A stretch of DNA of 64,000 bases from Leptospira kmetyi serovar Malaysia str. Bejo-Iso9 (lineage in GTDB: Bacteria > Spirochaetota > Leptospiria > Leptospirales > Leptospiraceae): positions 1-64,000 of the forward strand of contig NZ_AHMP02000002.1 in NCBI RefSeq assembly GCF_000243735.2, written 5' to 3'. Position numbers and translations under genes: made by a program. Of this stretch, positions 27,301 to 35,212 are shown piece by piece. Within the stretch, counting starts at the first letter, position 1, and each line of letters opens with the position of its first letter. Below the pieces are notes generated by a model that saw nothing but the letters and a program-made list of their open reading frames with translations, did no database searches and was not told the origin of the DNA.

Positions 27301-28917
27301 ATTCTTAACGCAAAATCTATAGCTGAAATTACACAGTATGCGAATTCATTTTCAAGACGAACTCTACACGATTATAAAATCATAGTTCGTTCCGAAATAG
27401 ATAATTTTCAAAAGGAAATTCTTAGTTCAGATCGCACGAAAAGTTCTATGGACTCCATTTCTGAAAAATTTAAGAAAATAATAGGAGATATGGTTCCCGG
27501 AGCCGAATCGATCATTGAAAAAATTGTAGGCGGGGAGATTAAACAAAGTTTCGAAATCGACCGTGAATTATACTCCCTAATGAACAAATATTACTTTGTA
27601 AGTGATACAAATAAGGGGCTAAGAATGTTGCCCTCCGTTTACGGAGATCGATTTTTTAATCTCCTTATGTGTAGAACTGATCCATCGATAAGAGTTTGGC
27701 GCGAAGCATTGCAGTATAATCCTCTTAGTGAAGAAACGGCGGCTAAAAAATATAAAGACTACGTTGAAAAAAAGAAATTGCATTCAATTAACCAAAGTAC
27801 CACTTTTTTAAAAATTTATCCGACGTTAAAAGAGTTTAAAATAAAAAATCCTCAATATAGCGATGAAGCCGCGAATAAAATATTCACGGAAAGAACAAGT
27901 ATTAAAGAATCTATAACAAGGGAAGAATGGTCTAGGATTCCACTCAATAATGTTCGAGATTCGGATTGGTCATGGGCAGAGAAAAAAAAATCAGAGAAGA
28001 AAAATACTCCAAATAATAGTAATCTAAAACGCTTACCTTTAGGAATAATTTTAAGAGAGAACGGGAGAACAATTTCTCCTGGTGAAATTTCTTCAAAAGC
28101 ACTTACGGAAGAATGGGGATTTAAGTCTGTCCAATTTGGTAATTATATGGATGATAAATCCTCTAAAGATCATTTAACACGGTTTGTTGCTTCATTAAAA
28201 GATTTAGAGGATGCACTTGAGATCGATATGAAAAGGGCGATCACTCAAGGAAATCTTAATATGGCTTTTGGTGCGCGAGGAAAGCCTGGTCAATCTGCGA
28301 GTTATAGTTCTTCCTTTAGAATCATTAATGTTACAAAGACAAAAGGGGATGGATCAGTAGCTCACGAATTTGGTCATTATTTCGATCATCTATGTACAGA
28401 AAACGATGCCAAGCGAGACAAAAGTCATTTTATCACTATAAACCCGAAAGGTGTTTTCTCAGATTCGATAAAAAAACTTTTTACAGTAATCAAAAATAAT
28501 CCCGATGGAACAAAAACGAATTTCTATCAGAATGCTTTATCGACAGGAAGCAAAGAACTTGTACAGAGAGAAGAGCTATTCGCGCGTGGTTTTGAGGCTT
28601 ATGTTGAGGATAAACTAGCGGAAAAAGGAATGATGAATACTTATTTAGTATCTCCAAATAGAATAACGGAAGGGATGCACCCGATATTAGCATTTCAAAA
28701 TGAGATTAAATATCCGCAAGGGGAAGAGAGAACTCGAATTGTTAATGCGATCGACGATTTTGTAAATGTTTTTAAAAATAAATTTCATCTTTTAAAACCG
28801 CTCGATAAGACCGCTCCGAGAATTTCAAGCCAATTTGAAAACTATATAACTATCAGCGATATAGTTAAGGAAAAGAAAAAAAAGAATCCGATTTCTCTCT
28901 TTAAGGATGAGACTTGA
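24394..28917 (+). CDS. Giant polyvalent protein: methyltransferase plus LPD1/metallopeptidase, 1507 aa
   Basis: Probably delivered with phage DNA to protect it and process host proteins. Residues about 608-780 form a SAM methyltransferase with PTPKLLAQRLV, LEPSAGKGDL (motif I) and NPPF at 694-697 (N6-adenine type). Residues about 1225-1335 match the LPD1 domain of polyvalent proteins (WGFKSVQFGNYMDD, AFGARGKPG) leading into VAHEFGHYFDHL, an HExxH zinc-metallopeptidase motif at 1324-1328. Long helical, Lys-rich linkers separate the domains. A motif SEAMxGNxNAxGEH occurs twice, at about 203-216 and 803-816. ATG at 24394. Confidence 0.85.
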   Translation: MIGVREVVRETLHILKGKKLQDNAISTHKNLSVWKKFAGLEHPWRQIKAPPKSHIHHGTSEKKEHTTSHSSQKNIHSTHGKEEFKLEAESVKREKETDPGQPLLFTNLPKIKNSPYPNKRPVYVPGKINDLGSLITEIKNSLLNSGLESKAKEFLELAYKGENDLNKILNICYRFVSISSDNVNKITRSLVSEKVKETKRTLSEAMLGNDNASGEHDVQASTPKILQSSFLPEIIKELNEDGLSVSDKKFIERVKTSIERKQIPHTIKTKINEELARLEIKEPSIVLKIIKTYISDSLLKYNEKNNPKPIDDDSPIKRSVISSKFRHLADNMEEAIQHKESPPISRQNKTRRRIGIAASMYDQSVKLRKIQAALYGLANEVEDGKLPEYLKSIKSKNDIEEIISTYKHLDYYRQIPNSKELNPLDSKVSVRFYKFPLDSFYEDTQKEIRISSDGKVNNHSLDWALKKGLITKAEYKTILKHTSKDKNSHYESFQVSDLENAEELKRIYDLKDNLKDNLYVKPAEKKSKNTVLINGTKYEFYFKGKKDRSNYQKSIIKILRLGLDTYKKVEDAGKYIQALSENNKGRGPDPKKREIQKLEENLVGVKIPGFFPTPKLLAQRLVKEAEISSGMEVLEPSAGKGDLSEEIQNLTGIKPDTIEYFSSLREILQKKDFNLVGSDFLEFKDKLYDRIIMNPPFEKGQDLEHVQHAYSLLKPGGRLVSIMSEGPFYREDSKAKNFRKWLEDVDGESEQLPSGSFLGRDSFRQTGVNTRIVIIEKPKAKTNSKITNFETKITDESFDSKSLSEAMRGNKNAEGEHSTVKNLESEVYNSHPNTNDQVLESIDKDDPPKDTIKKIDLTDVKTLLDHKEKNKEFKDVNDRVPGSRKEMAAIAKLLKLSDLNKLDSATAERVVKKDRVLPPFDFTEYKNKGEEGGLVFLKSKLYDSIASKPADSDYARKEYVLNLKDILDPILNAKSIAEITQYANSFSRRTLHDYKIIVRSEIDNFQKEILSSDRTKSSMDSISEKFKKIIGDMVPGAESIIEKIVGGEIKQSFEIDRELYSLMNKYYFVSDTNKGLRMLPSVYGDRFFNLLMCRTDPSIRVWREALQYNPLSEETAAKKYKDYVEKKKLHSINQSTTFLKIYPTLKEFKIKNPQYSDEAANKIFTERTSIKESITREEWSRIPLNNVRDSDWSWAEKKKSEKKNTPNNSNLKRLPLGIILRENGRTISPGEISSKALTEEWGFKSVQFGNYMDDKSSKDHLTRFVASLKDLEDALEIDMKRAITQGNLNMAFGARGKPGQSASYSSSFRIINVTKTKGDGSVAHEFGHYFDHLCTENDAKRDKSHFITINPKGVFSDSIKKLFTVIKNNPDGTKTNFYQNALSTGSKELVQREELFARGFEAYVEDKLAEKGMMNTYLVSPNRITEGMHPILAFQNEIKYPQGEERTRIVNAIDDFVNVFKNKFHLLKPLDKTAPRISSQFENYITISDIVKEKKKKNPISLFKDET

Positions 28918-29101
28918 GGATATGGACAATTATGAAATCCTAAAAGGACTTTTTCTTTATACGCTTTTATCGAGTCTACTTTTCTGGTGCTCACTCGGCA
29001 TTTTTGCTCGTTTGGTTTATGACGCTTTTTATTTTTTTCGATCAATGTTTGTAGAAGACTCCGAGCAGAATGAATATTCACATAAAGATTCAAAAGTCTA
29101 A
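28907..29101 (+). CDS. Small single-span membrane protein, 64 aa
   Basis: The ATG at 28907 overlaps the end of the polyvalent gene; a second ATG at 28922 is close behind GAGG and equally likely. A hydrophobic helix (LFLYTLLSSLLFWCSLGIFA) is followed by an acidic, Ser-rich tail. It could help insert the polyvalent protein or serve as a holin-like factor; nothing specific identifies it. Confidence 0.6.
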   Translation: MRLEDMDNYEILKGLFLYTLLSSLLFWCSLGIFARLVYDAFYFFRSMFVEDSEQNEYSHKDSKV

Positions 29102-29491
29102 ATGCCGACATTCCTCGGTCCTTATTCTTTCGATGATTTTCTTGAGGATTCCATTTTGAAAAACCTTTTTGTTTCCGAAACTGAAATCGATTTTTCAAAC
29201 CCGCTCGGTAGCTACAACCTGGGCGATGTTTTGGCAATAAATTCTTTAGTCTCGCATTTATTCGTAAAGGTGATCGTTCCTTTTGACGGAAACCCTATTT
29301 TAACAATCGGGGATACTACGAGCGTTGATAAGTGGTTTGACACCGGCGGTTTGGATTTGTCTGAGGCAGGGGTATTCTTGGGGGTTGTTTTGGAGAAAAT
29401 TTCTTCGATGACCCAGGCAAAAATATATTGGAATCCAAATCTTTGTTCGAAAGGCAAAGTAAACGTGTTTCTATTTTCGAGTGCAGTATAA
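29102..29491 (+). CDS. Putative virion protein, 129 aa
   Basis: ATG at 29102 immediately after the preceding stop. Beta-rich with SHLFVKVIVPFDGNPILTIG and DLSEAGVFLGVVLEKISSMT, a pattern like small decoration or fibre-attachment proteins in which a physical quantity-like beta domain follows a flexible N-terminus. A similar style is seen in the 58976 protein (both have a VPFDGNP/IPIPAG-like strand). No family assigned. Confidence 0.5.
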   Translation: MPTFLGPYSFDDFLEDSILKNLFVSETEIDFSNPLGSYNLGDVLAINSLVSHLFVKVIVPFDGNPILTIGDTTSVDKWFDTGGLDLSEAGVFLGVVLEKISSMTQAKIYWNPNLCSKGKVNVFLFSSAV

Positions 29492-29559
29492 AATTATTAA
29501 ATTCTAAAATATAAACGAAAAACTTACGAATTCAACTGTTCTCGAATATAGTCCCGGCT

Positions 29560-29778
29560 ATGACTTTGGAGAAAAATAAAGTTTATAAAATATTCTACAT
29601 GGGTCTACCTATGCGCGGGTGGATTGGTGAAGACGGGAAATGGGTTCTTGAGGGATTTTTTTCGAGATTTTTTCGACTTCTGAAAGTTTCGGAAGAAGGA
29701 TGGATGGTTATAGTCTACGATTGTAGTTATTTCATCGTTCTTTTTAAATTTCTACGTGGCGACTATACCGAAGAATAA
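29560..29778 (+). CDS. Small hypothetical protein, 72 aa
   Basis: ATG at 29560. The sequence looks like a small beta-barrel (VYKIFYMGLPMRGWIGEDGK; LLKVSEEGWMVIVYDC) rich in aromatic residues. Its stop lies inside the left arm of a hairpin that likely terminates transcription. Function unknown. Confidence 0.5.
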   Translation: MTLEKNKVYKIFYMGLPMRGWIGEDGKWVLEGFFSRFFRLLKVSEEGWMVIVYDCSYFIVLFKFLRGDYTEE

Positions 29779-29809
29779 TTGTGAACCTGAAATTCAAATT
29801 CACAATTAT
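29775..29809. terminator. Bidirectional hairpin terminator
   Basis: Exact 11-bp inverted repeat ATAATTGTGAA / TTCACAATTAT around a 13-nt loop, between convergent genes ending at 29778 (plus) and 29823 (minus), with T-rich flanks on the plus-strand side. AT-rich but long. Confidence 0.65.
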
Positions 29810-29822
29810 ATTATTCAATTTA

Positions 29823-30008
29823 TTATTTTAATCGCGGTTCGCAAATTTGAATCAGCTCTTCTTCGATCGATTGGCCTAACATTTTAATTAGATCCGTTCT
29901 AAAAACGTTGTCCAAAACGATCTCGATATATTTTCGATTTTCAAGATTCTCGATTCTATAGATCCTCATTCCATTTCGAATCACTATATACACAATTAAA
30001 TTATTCAT
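29823..30008 (-). CDS. Small hypothetical protein, 61 aa
   Basis: ATG at 30008 with AAGGAAA 8 nt upstream, preferred over an ATG seven codons earlier. Sequence MNNLIVYIVIRNGMRIYRIE then LENRKYIEIVLDN: a short beta-hairpin followed by helices. A lone leftward gene between two rightward blocks, so possibly lysogenically expressed. No family recognised. Confidence 0.5.
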   Translation of the reverse strand: MNNLIVYIVIRNGMRIYRIENLENRKYIEIVLDNVFRTDLIKMLGQSIEEELIQICEPRLK

Positions 30009-30149
30009 TTTAAAATTTCCTTCGAGCATATCAGCCCTAATCTATATTTTGTAAATCTTCGGAAGAATTCTTAAAAAAATTCTTTCGACTGATCCGTTTT
30101 CGAATCATTTTAACCGCCGATTCCACTTTTTCGAATATGAGTAGTCTTC

Positions 30150-31079
30150 ATGCAAGAGACTACGTTTTTACATCCATTCCAGATTTTAAAAGCAAGTCCT
30201 GAAGACAGGACCGGTGCGATTAAAATCTTGGTCAGAGCTTCTTCGGAGCGAGAGGACAAAGAAGGAGAGGTGATCCTTAAATCTGCGTACGCGGATCAGG
30301 ATATGCGAAGTGAATTTACCTCTCAAGGTTACTTCGATTACAACCACCTTACCGATATAATCGATAAAGAAATCAGAGAACTCAAAAAAGAAGGAAAACT
30401 AACCGGTACGACACTCGTCGCGCTTCAAGACGCGAAAACAAAAGCGATTATAGGCGCACCGGAACAGATCGGATTTAAAGACGATTTTCCTTCTCATCTT
30501 GGAATCAAAAACGACGGCGTATATATCCAAGGCCGCCTTTTTCCAGGAAACAGTTTCGCCGAGGAAATCAAAAAAGGTTTACAGGCAGGTTTCAACGGTT
30601 GGGGAGCTTCGGTAAGCGGATTTGCAAGAAGAGAAGACTATCAAGGAAATAAAATTCGAAAAATCCAACTTAAAAAATGTGCCTTAGCTCCCTTGCAAGA
30701 GGTTATTAATCCGGACACCTCTGTTCAACTTCTTAAAGGTGCAGTTTATCTTCGTGATTTAGAAAAATCCGAACTCGTTGGAGTTTTGACCTCACCTGGA
30801 CCAACCACACTCCAAGAAAACCTAGAGTTAGATAGGATTTCTCGCATAGAAAGAAAACTCGCCTTTCTTACAAAACTTTTTCAATCCGATCCGATCGCGC
30901 AGGACCGCTTTGTCGAATTAATTTTTAACGATATTGAGGATCGTATAGTACATCAGGGAATGGAGTGTCGCTCTTCTTTGATCAGATCCATTCTTTTATC
31001 GGAATACAGCATTGAAGGAGAAGACTTAGAAAATCTAACCGACGCTCTTTTTCTAAAATTAAACGGAGAAAGATTATGA
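30150..31079 (+). CDS. Prohead protease-like protein, 309 aa
   Basis: Predicted serine protease that matures the capsid. The first ~200 residues match the HK97/XkdF-type protease pattern: KILVRASSEREDKEGEVI, a His in GYFDYNHLTD (catalytic His candidate), GVYIQGRLFP, then GWGASVSGFA (nucleophile Ser candidate) and CALAPLQEVINPDTSV. The C-terminal 100 residues are helical. It directly precedes scaffold and major capsid genes with coupled starts (ATGA). Good call by motif order and context. Confidence 0.75.
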   Translation: MQETTFLHPFQILKASPEDRTGAIKILVRASSEREDKEGEVILKSAYADQDMRSEFTSQGYFDYNHLTDIIDKEIRELKKEGKLTGTTLVALQDAKTKAIIGAPEQIGFKDDFPSHLGIKNDGVYIQGRLFPGNSFAEEIKKGLQAGFNGWGASVSGFARREDYQGNKIRKIQLKKCALAPLQEVINPDTSVQLLKGAVYLRDLEKSELVGVLTSPGPTTLQENLELDRISRIERKLAFLTKLFQSDPIAQDRFVELIFNDIEDRIVHQGMECRSSLIRSILLSEYSIEGEDLENLTDALFLKLNGERL

Positions 31080-31897
31080 TTTCCGATGCGATAGATAGAC
31101 TTCGATCGCGCTTGACTACTAAGCCGATAAAGAAGTCTGAAACTCCGGGTACTCCGGATTTACAAACATTAGCGTCAAAGGTTACGACTCTTCTTGATTC
31201 TGGAAGCGTTCTTCCTGAAACGGATAGTGTAAAAGAATGGGCGGTTGCACATGGTGTCCCGGATTCTGATGCCGGATCGTTTGCGGAAGACGTGATAAAC
31301 GCGTATTTCGATGAAGCAGACGATGAAGACGAAGAGATAAATAAATCTGAACTCGGTTCAGATGATGACGACGAAGAAACGGATGAGAAGGAAGAAAAGG
31401 AAATAAAGAAAAAAGACAAGGAAAAAAAGAAGAAGGAGGAGGAGACCGAGGAAGAAGAGAAAGAAAAAGAAATTGAAAAAGCAAAACTCGCAATCTTTCA
31501 AGAATTTAAAAGCACGTTAGAAATTCTAAAATCCGGTCAGGAAACACTTGCGGCCGCAATCGAGCACCTCCTCGATCGATCCGAAGAAACAGAAGAACTC
31601 TCTTCTTCAGTTCAAAGACTAAAATCCGAAATCGGATCTTTATCCGAGAAACCGAATTCTGAAAAAAATCCTGTAACGAAAGTAAATCAAAACGGCAAAT
31701 CCAGTTTGGGTTCCGGTGTTATAGCTGGAACTGATCGAGAAAGAGTAAGTAATCAAATAATCAAAGGCATTGAACTAGGAAAATGTCAGCTCGAAGACGT
31801 GGCGTACTTCGAGTCTACTTGGAAACTGTCTGATCGCGCTCAAGCATTTTTTAACGAATATAAGGAAGTGCTAAAGAGTGGGTCCACACACATTTGA
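31076..31897 (+). CDS. Capsid scaffold-like protein, 273 aa
   Basis: The ATG overlaps the protease stop. The centre is an extreme acidic/basic low-complexity helix (runs of Asp/Glu then Lys/Glu around residues 80-140), a classic scaffolding or coiled-coil signature, followed by helical LKSGQETLAAAIEHLLDRSE. The C-terminus (QLEDVAYFESTWKLSDRAQA) probably contacts the capsid. It lies between protease and capsid genes, the standard place. No sequence family needed for this inference. Confidence 0.7.
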   Translation: MISDAIDRLRSRLTTKPIKKSETPGTPDLQTLASKVTTLLDSGSVLPETDSVKEWAVAHGVPDSDAGSFAEDVINAYFDEADDEDEEINKSELGSDDDDEETDEKEEKEIKKKDKEKKKKEEETEEEEKEKEIEKAKLAIFQEFKSTLEILKSGQETLAAAIEHLLDRSEETEELSSSVQRLKSEIGSLSEKPNSEKNPVTKVNQNGKSSLGSGVIAGTDRERVSNQIIKGIELGKCQLEDVAYFESTWKLSDRAQAFFNEYKEVLKSGSTHI

Positions 31898-33326
31898 ACA
31901 ACTTGTAGAAATTAAAAAAGCGTTTGAAGCAAACACCGCTCAAAACGGAGCTTCTCCTTTTATCGACTTCAGCTCATCGGGTGCGGTTCTCTCGATGCAA
32001 TCTCTCGACAAAGTGTTTGTTGCGACCGTTTCCACAGACAAAGACTTTAAGTTTTTAAAAGAAACTCCTAGACGAAATATCAATCAGGTCATCGCGGAAT
32101 ACAACAGAAACAAATCGCACGGTGGCGGTTGGTACAATTCTTCGTACATTGGTCAGTCGGACGAACCGACTTATCGTGACGCGGTATTTGAACGTCTTTA
32201 CAACGAAGTCAACTATATCGCCGAGGGGTTTAGCTATAACAAAGTAGTCGATACTGTCAATAACTCACAAGACCCAGAACTTGCTCAGTCAAACGCCGCT
32301 CTCAAGCGAGGAATGGAATCCCAGATGAGACGGATTTGGTTTGGAAAAAAGGATCTAAACAAACTCGAACAAGATGGATTTGAAACTCAAATTAAAGCGT
32401 TAGGTAACGACTTCTATACGGATTGTCGCGGGTCTCTTCCGGCGGTCGATCAAATGAAGTATTATTCTTCGCAAATCAGAACAAGACATTTCGGTCTTGT
32501 CAATTATGCGAAAATGCACCCCGCAACAAAAGCCCTGTATGACCAAACGTATGATCGTTCGGGAAATGGGATCGTTATTCAAAACAACAACCAGACGCCG
32601 GGTTCGACAACGATGTCAAACGTCGTCAGTGGAGTCGCAGATTCAAACTCAAAAGACGGAGTTATTGTTTTTGACGATGACATTTGGATGGATCGTCACG
32701 AGTGGGGAGTTCCGCTCAGACGAGATCAAAACGGACATTGGGTAGAAGGTCCAACCTCGGATACACATTCTCCGGCGATGCCGTCGTTTAACGTATCTAC
32801 TTTGAATTCGGTTCCGGGTTCTTTATTCACAGGCTCCTATGTTGGTGATTACAAGTACAGAGTATGTGCAGGGGATCTAAAGAATTGGTCTAAGGCAAGT
32901 TCCGCTCAAAGTATCTCAATCCCTTTAAACGGAGCTTCAGAACTTACGATCACTCCCGGAACGGGCGGGGTTCCTGAGACACGTTATGCCATCTTCAGAG
33001 AAACCGGACCGAACTCGGGAATCATCCGCTACATGCGGGAAGTTAAGAAAAACACTGCGGGTCCGACGACGATCGTTCAAGACCTTAACGAAGATTTACC
33101 CGGTACGACGATTATGGTTATGGGGGATTTTAATAGTAAATCCTCTTCCGACGATACAAGAACTCTGATACTTTCCGAGCTTCTCGGATATACGAAAACT
33201 TTGTTTCCGTATGGTGCAGGCGGGGTGGTTCGTTCCCGACTTGGAATCGTAGAAAACTATAGCGTTCTACAGATCCTTGCCGAAGAAAAGTTCCGGGTTT
33301 TTACGAACGTTCCTGTCAGAATCTAA
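31878..33326 (+). CDS. Major capsid protein with inserted Ig/FN3-like domain, 482 aa
   Basis: GTG start at 31878, overlapping the scaffold gene by 20 nt. Position after protease and scaffold, length and composition fit an HK97-fold capsid (RNINQVIAEYNRNKSHGGGW N-arm; SEEKFRVFTNVPVRI-like C-terminal strand). Residues about 294-405 look like a separate beta-sandwich (SFNVSTLNSVPGSLFTGSYV; DYKYRVCAGDL; ETRYAIFRETG), probably a surface-exposed Ig- or FN3-like insertion. No domain search was possible, but the genomic setting is strong. Confidence 0.8.
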   Translation: MGPHTFEQLVEIKKAFEANTAQNGASPFIDFSSSGAVLSMQSLDKVFVATVSTDKDFKFLKETPRRNINQVIAEYNRNKSHGGGWYNSSYIGQSDEPTYRDAVFERLYNEVNYIAEGFSYNKVVDTVNNSQDPELAQSNAALKRGMESQMRRIWFGKKDLNKLEQDGFETQIKALGNDFYTDCRGSLPAVDQMKYYSSQIRTRHFGLVNYAKMHPATKALYDQTYDRSGNGIVIQNNNQTPGSTTMSNVVSGVADSNSKDGVIVFDDDIWMDRHEWGVPLRRDQNGHWVEGPTSDTHSPAMPSFNVSTLNSVPGSLFTGSYVGDYKYRVCAGDLKNWSKASSAQSISIPLNGASELTITPGTGGVPETRYAIFRETGPNSGIIRYMREVKKNTAGPTTIVQDLNEDLPGTTIMVMGDFNSKSSSDDTRTLILSELLGYTKTLFPYGAGGVVRSRLGIVENYSVLQILAEEKFRVFTNVPVRI

Positions 33327-33358
33327 ATCAATTCCTCAATATTCAAATTTTCTAATTA

Positions 33359-33385
33359 AAAGGGGCGTTCGCCCCTTTCTTTCTA
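33359..33385 (+). terminator. Rho-independent terminator after the capsid gene
   Basis: AAAGGGGCG pairs exactly with CGCCCCTTT around a 2-nt loop, followed by the T-rich CTTTCT. It sits between capsid stop (33326) and the next ATG (33387), so the head-tail genes beyond depend on readthrough or another promoter. It could limit tail-gene transcription relative to capsid. Confidence 0.8.
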
Positions 33386-33386
33386 T

Positions 33387-34130
33387 ATGAACTTTGATCA
33401 GTTATACAAGAAAGGAAAGTTCCCGGATACCGAAAGAGTACTTTATCAAATCGCAACAGCGGCGAGAGAGTCCCTAGTCACAAACACATTAGCCGCAAAA
33501 CCGAGCTGGTGGGGTCGGATGGCGATGTCAAACAAGGCCGGAGGCGGCGGAGGTATATTACTTCGTAGGATTCCGGGCGGGTTCCAAGTCTATCATCCGA
33601 ATAAAGGAAAATACAATTATCTTGCGGTTCTTGAAAAGGGTAGGGGACGTTATGACATGAGACCTTCTTTACTTGGAGGGAGCCGCGCCCGTATGGGTGA
33701 GAACGGTCCGTATGTAATCGTTCCAATAAAAAAAAACGAGGACGGAACTCCTGTAAGTCCCGAAAACAATTTAATCAATTCCGCTATTATAAAGATCGGA
33801 ACTTTTCGAGAAGAGAATGCTCATGGACAGACGGTCACACGAAATAAATACAAGTACCGAATTGATGCCGGAATGGCTGGACGGGGGAATGCGTTTGTCG
33901 CCGAACAAAAATATAGAAACGGGAACGTTCAACGTTCTTACTTAAAGTTTGTCGTGGTCAATGAAAAGAGTACAAAATTCTTTCAACCTGTAATCCCCGC
34001 TCAAAAAATCTTCGGACGAGTTAGAGAGGATGTAGATAAGGCTTTAAAATCGAAGATCCTTCGAAGAGCAGTAGCCTCGGACACAAAAAATCTAATTCAG
34101 GAACTTTTACAGAAAAGGAAAAAGAAATGA
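33387..34130 (+). CDS. Head-tail connector / tail completion-like protein, 247 aa
   Basis: ATG at 33387 directly after the terminator hairpin, with no Shine-Dalgarno. Basic protein with LYQIATAARESLVTNTLAAK, Gly-rich SNKAGGGGGILLRRIPGG, and a C-terminal basic helix. Proteins of the HK97 gp10/minor tail type (basic, Gly loop, long C-terminal helix) look like this and are encoded here. Family by position only. Confidence 0.55.
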   Translation: MNFDQLYKKGKFPDTERVLYQIATAARESLVTNTLAAKPSWWGRMAMSNKAGGGGGILLRRIPGGFQVYHPNKGKYNYLAVLEKGRGRYDMRPSLLGGSRARMGENGPYVIVPIKKNEDGTPVSPENNLINSAIIKIGTFREENAHGQTVTRNKYKYRIDAGMAGRGNAFVAEQKYRNGNVQRSYLKFVVVNEKSTKFFQPVIPAQKIFGRVREDVDKALKSKILRRAVASDTKNLIQELLQKRKKK

Positions 34131-34211
34131 TCCATACATTTTTTCTAAATCGTTTTGGATACTTGTTAAGAAAAATTCCGATTTGAAAAGATAGTTTAAT
34201 CTTTCTTTTCA

Positions 34212-34988
34212 ATGGATCAAAGCCTTCGAGAAGAAAGTGTTCGTCGTGAGGATGGAAGAGATAAGGGTGCAATTCTTCTAACCTATCCCGCTCCGCCGGA
34301 GGATGCGGTCGTAAATTTTTTTCGAGATTGTCTTCCTTTAACCGGGATTTCAAATAGAAATTTGGACGTCCCCGTTGTTCACGGACACCCACTCTATCAA
34401 GAGGGGATTTCAACGAAAGGTCCGAACTCGAAATTTCCGAAAGTAGGAATCGAGTGCTCTTCGGAAAGACACACTCAATTTCTGGGAATGAATGATCTTC
34501 ATTTTGAGAACTCCGAATCGTTTTTGAAATACTTAGAAGACATTTCTCAGTTACCTGAAAGTCAGAGACTTTCTACAAAAGCATTCTTAGACGAGTTTTC
34601 TAGAAGTAAAATTATTCAACAGGTTCAGTTAAACGTTGAATCCGATGTAATCATCACAGGATTCTCAACCGGAAACGCCGGAAGAAATACAAATAAATTT
34701 TTGTATGACGCTTGTCTTGCTGTAACTCTTCTTCTAGCAAACGATCTTCCAATACTTTATCCAGGACTTAACGTTTTCTTACCCGAGGACACCGAACCAA
34801 ATCTTACAACTACCGATTTTTCAGAACCTTTTTGGGGTTTTGAGATTAAGGTCAGACTAGTTCAAACTAAATCGATTTTTCGATTAAAACCCGTGTGGTT
34901 ATTTCCCGATACGAAGTCTTTCGATGTATTCCTAAAGAAAAGCCGAACTCGATTCGAGAGCTTTGATTTAGGTGAAACGAATCATTGA
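34212..34988 (+). CDS. Putative neck/tail-terminator protein, 258 aa
   Basis: ATG at 34212. Starts with a charged helix, then mixed alpha/beta regions (KVGIECSSERHTQFLGMNDL; DVIITGFSTGNAGRNTNKFL). It lies between the connector and the sheath genes, where tail terminator or neck proteins are expected in contractile phages. No family recognised. Its TGA overlaps the TTG start of the next gene. Confidence 0.5.
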   Translation: MDQSLREESVRREDGRDKGAILLTYPAPPEDAVVNFFRDCLPLTGISNRNLDVPVVHGHPLYQEGISTKGPNSKFPKVGIECSSERHTQFLGMNDLHFENSESFLKYLEDISQLPESQRLSTKAFLDEFSRSKIIQQVQLNVESDVIITGFSTGNAGRNTNKFLYDACLAVTLLLANDLPILYPGLNVFLPEDTEPNLTTTDFSEPFWGFEIKVRLVQTKSIFRLKPVWLFPDTKSFDVFLKKSRTRFESFDLGETNH

Positions 34989-35212
34989 AAGACGATGAAC
35001 TTCAATTTCAAAAATTAAAAGCGGATCCAAAAAATCTTTCAAAACCGAATACAGGTTTATCCGCTGACGAGTTTCTTTTGCAAAAAGAAAGGGAACTCGG
35101 TAAAGCCATTTCTCCCCGCTTCCGGGAGCAGTTTAAAAAGGAGCTAAAAGCAATCGCTAACAGACCTCACGAAGAGGTTTGGAGGGGGTTGTTTGGGGAC
35201 AAGAGACGTTGA
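34985..35212 (+). CDS. Small hypothetical protein before the sheath, 75 aa
   Basis: TTG start at 34985 overlapping the previous stop (TTGA). Lys/Glu-rich helical protein (DEFLLQKERELGKAISPRFR) ending RGLFGDKRR. Its 3' end carries the GGAGGGGG ribosome site of the sheath gene. Probably a neck or sheath-associated small protein; unassigned. Confidence 0.5.
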   Translation: MKDDELQFQKLKADPKNLSKPNTGLSADEFLLQKERELGKAISPRFREQFKKELKAIANRPHEEVWRGLFGDKRR

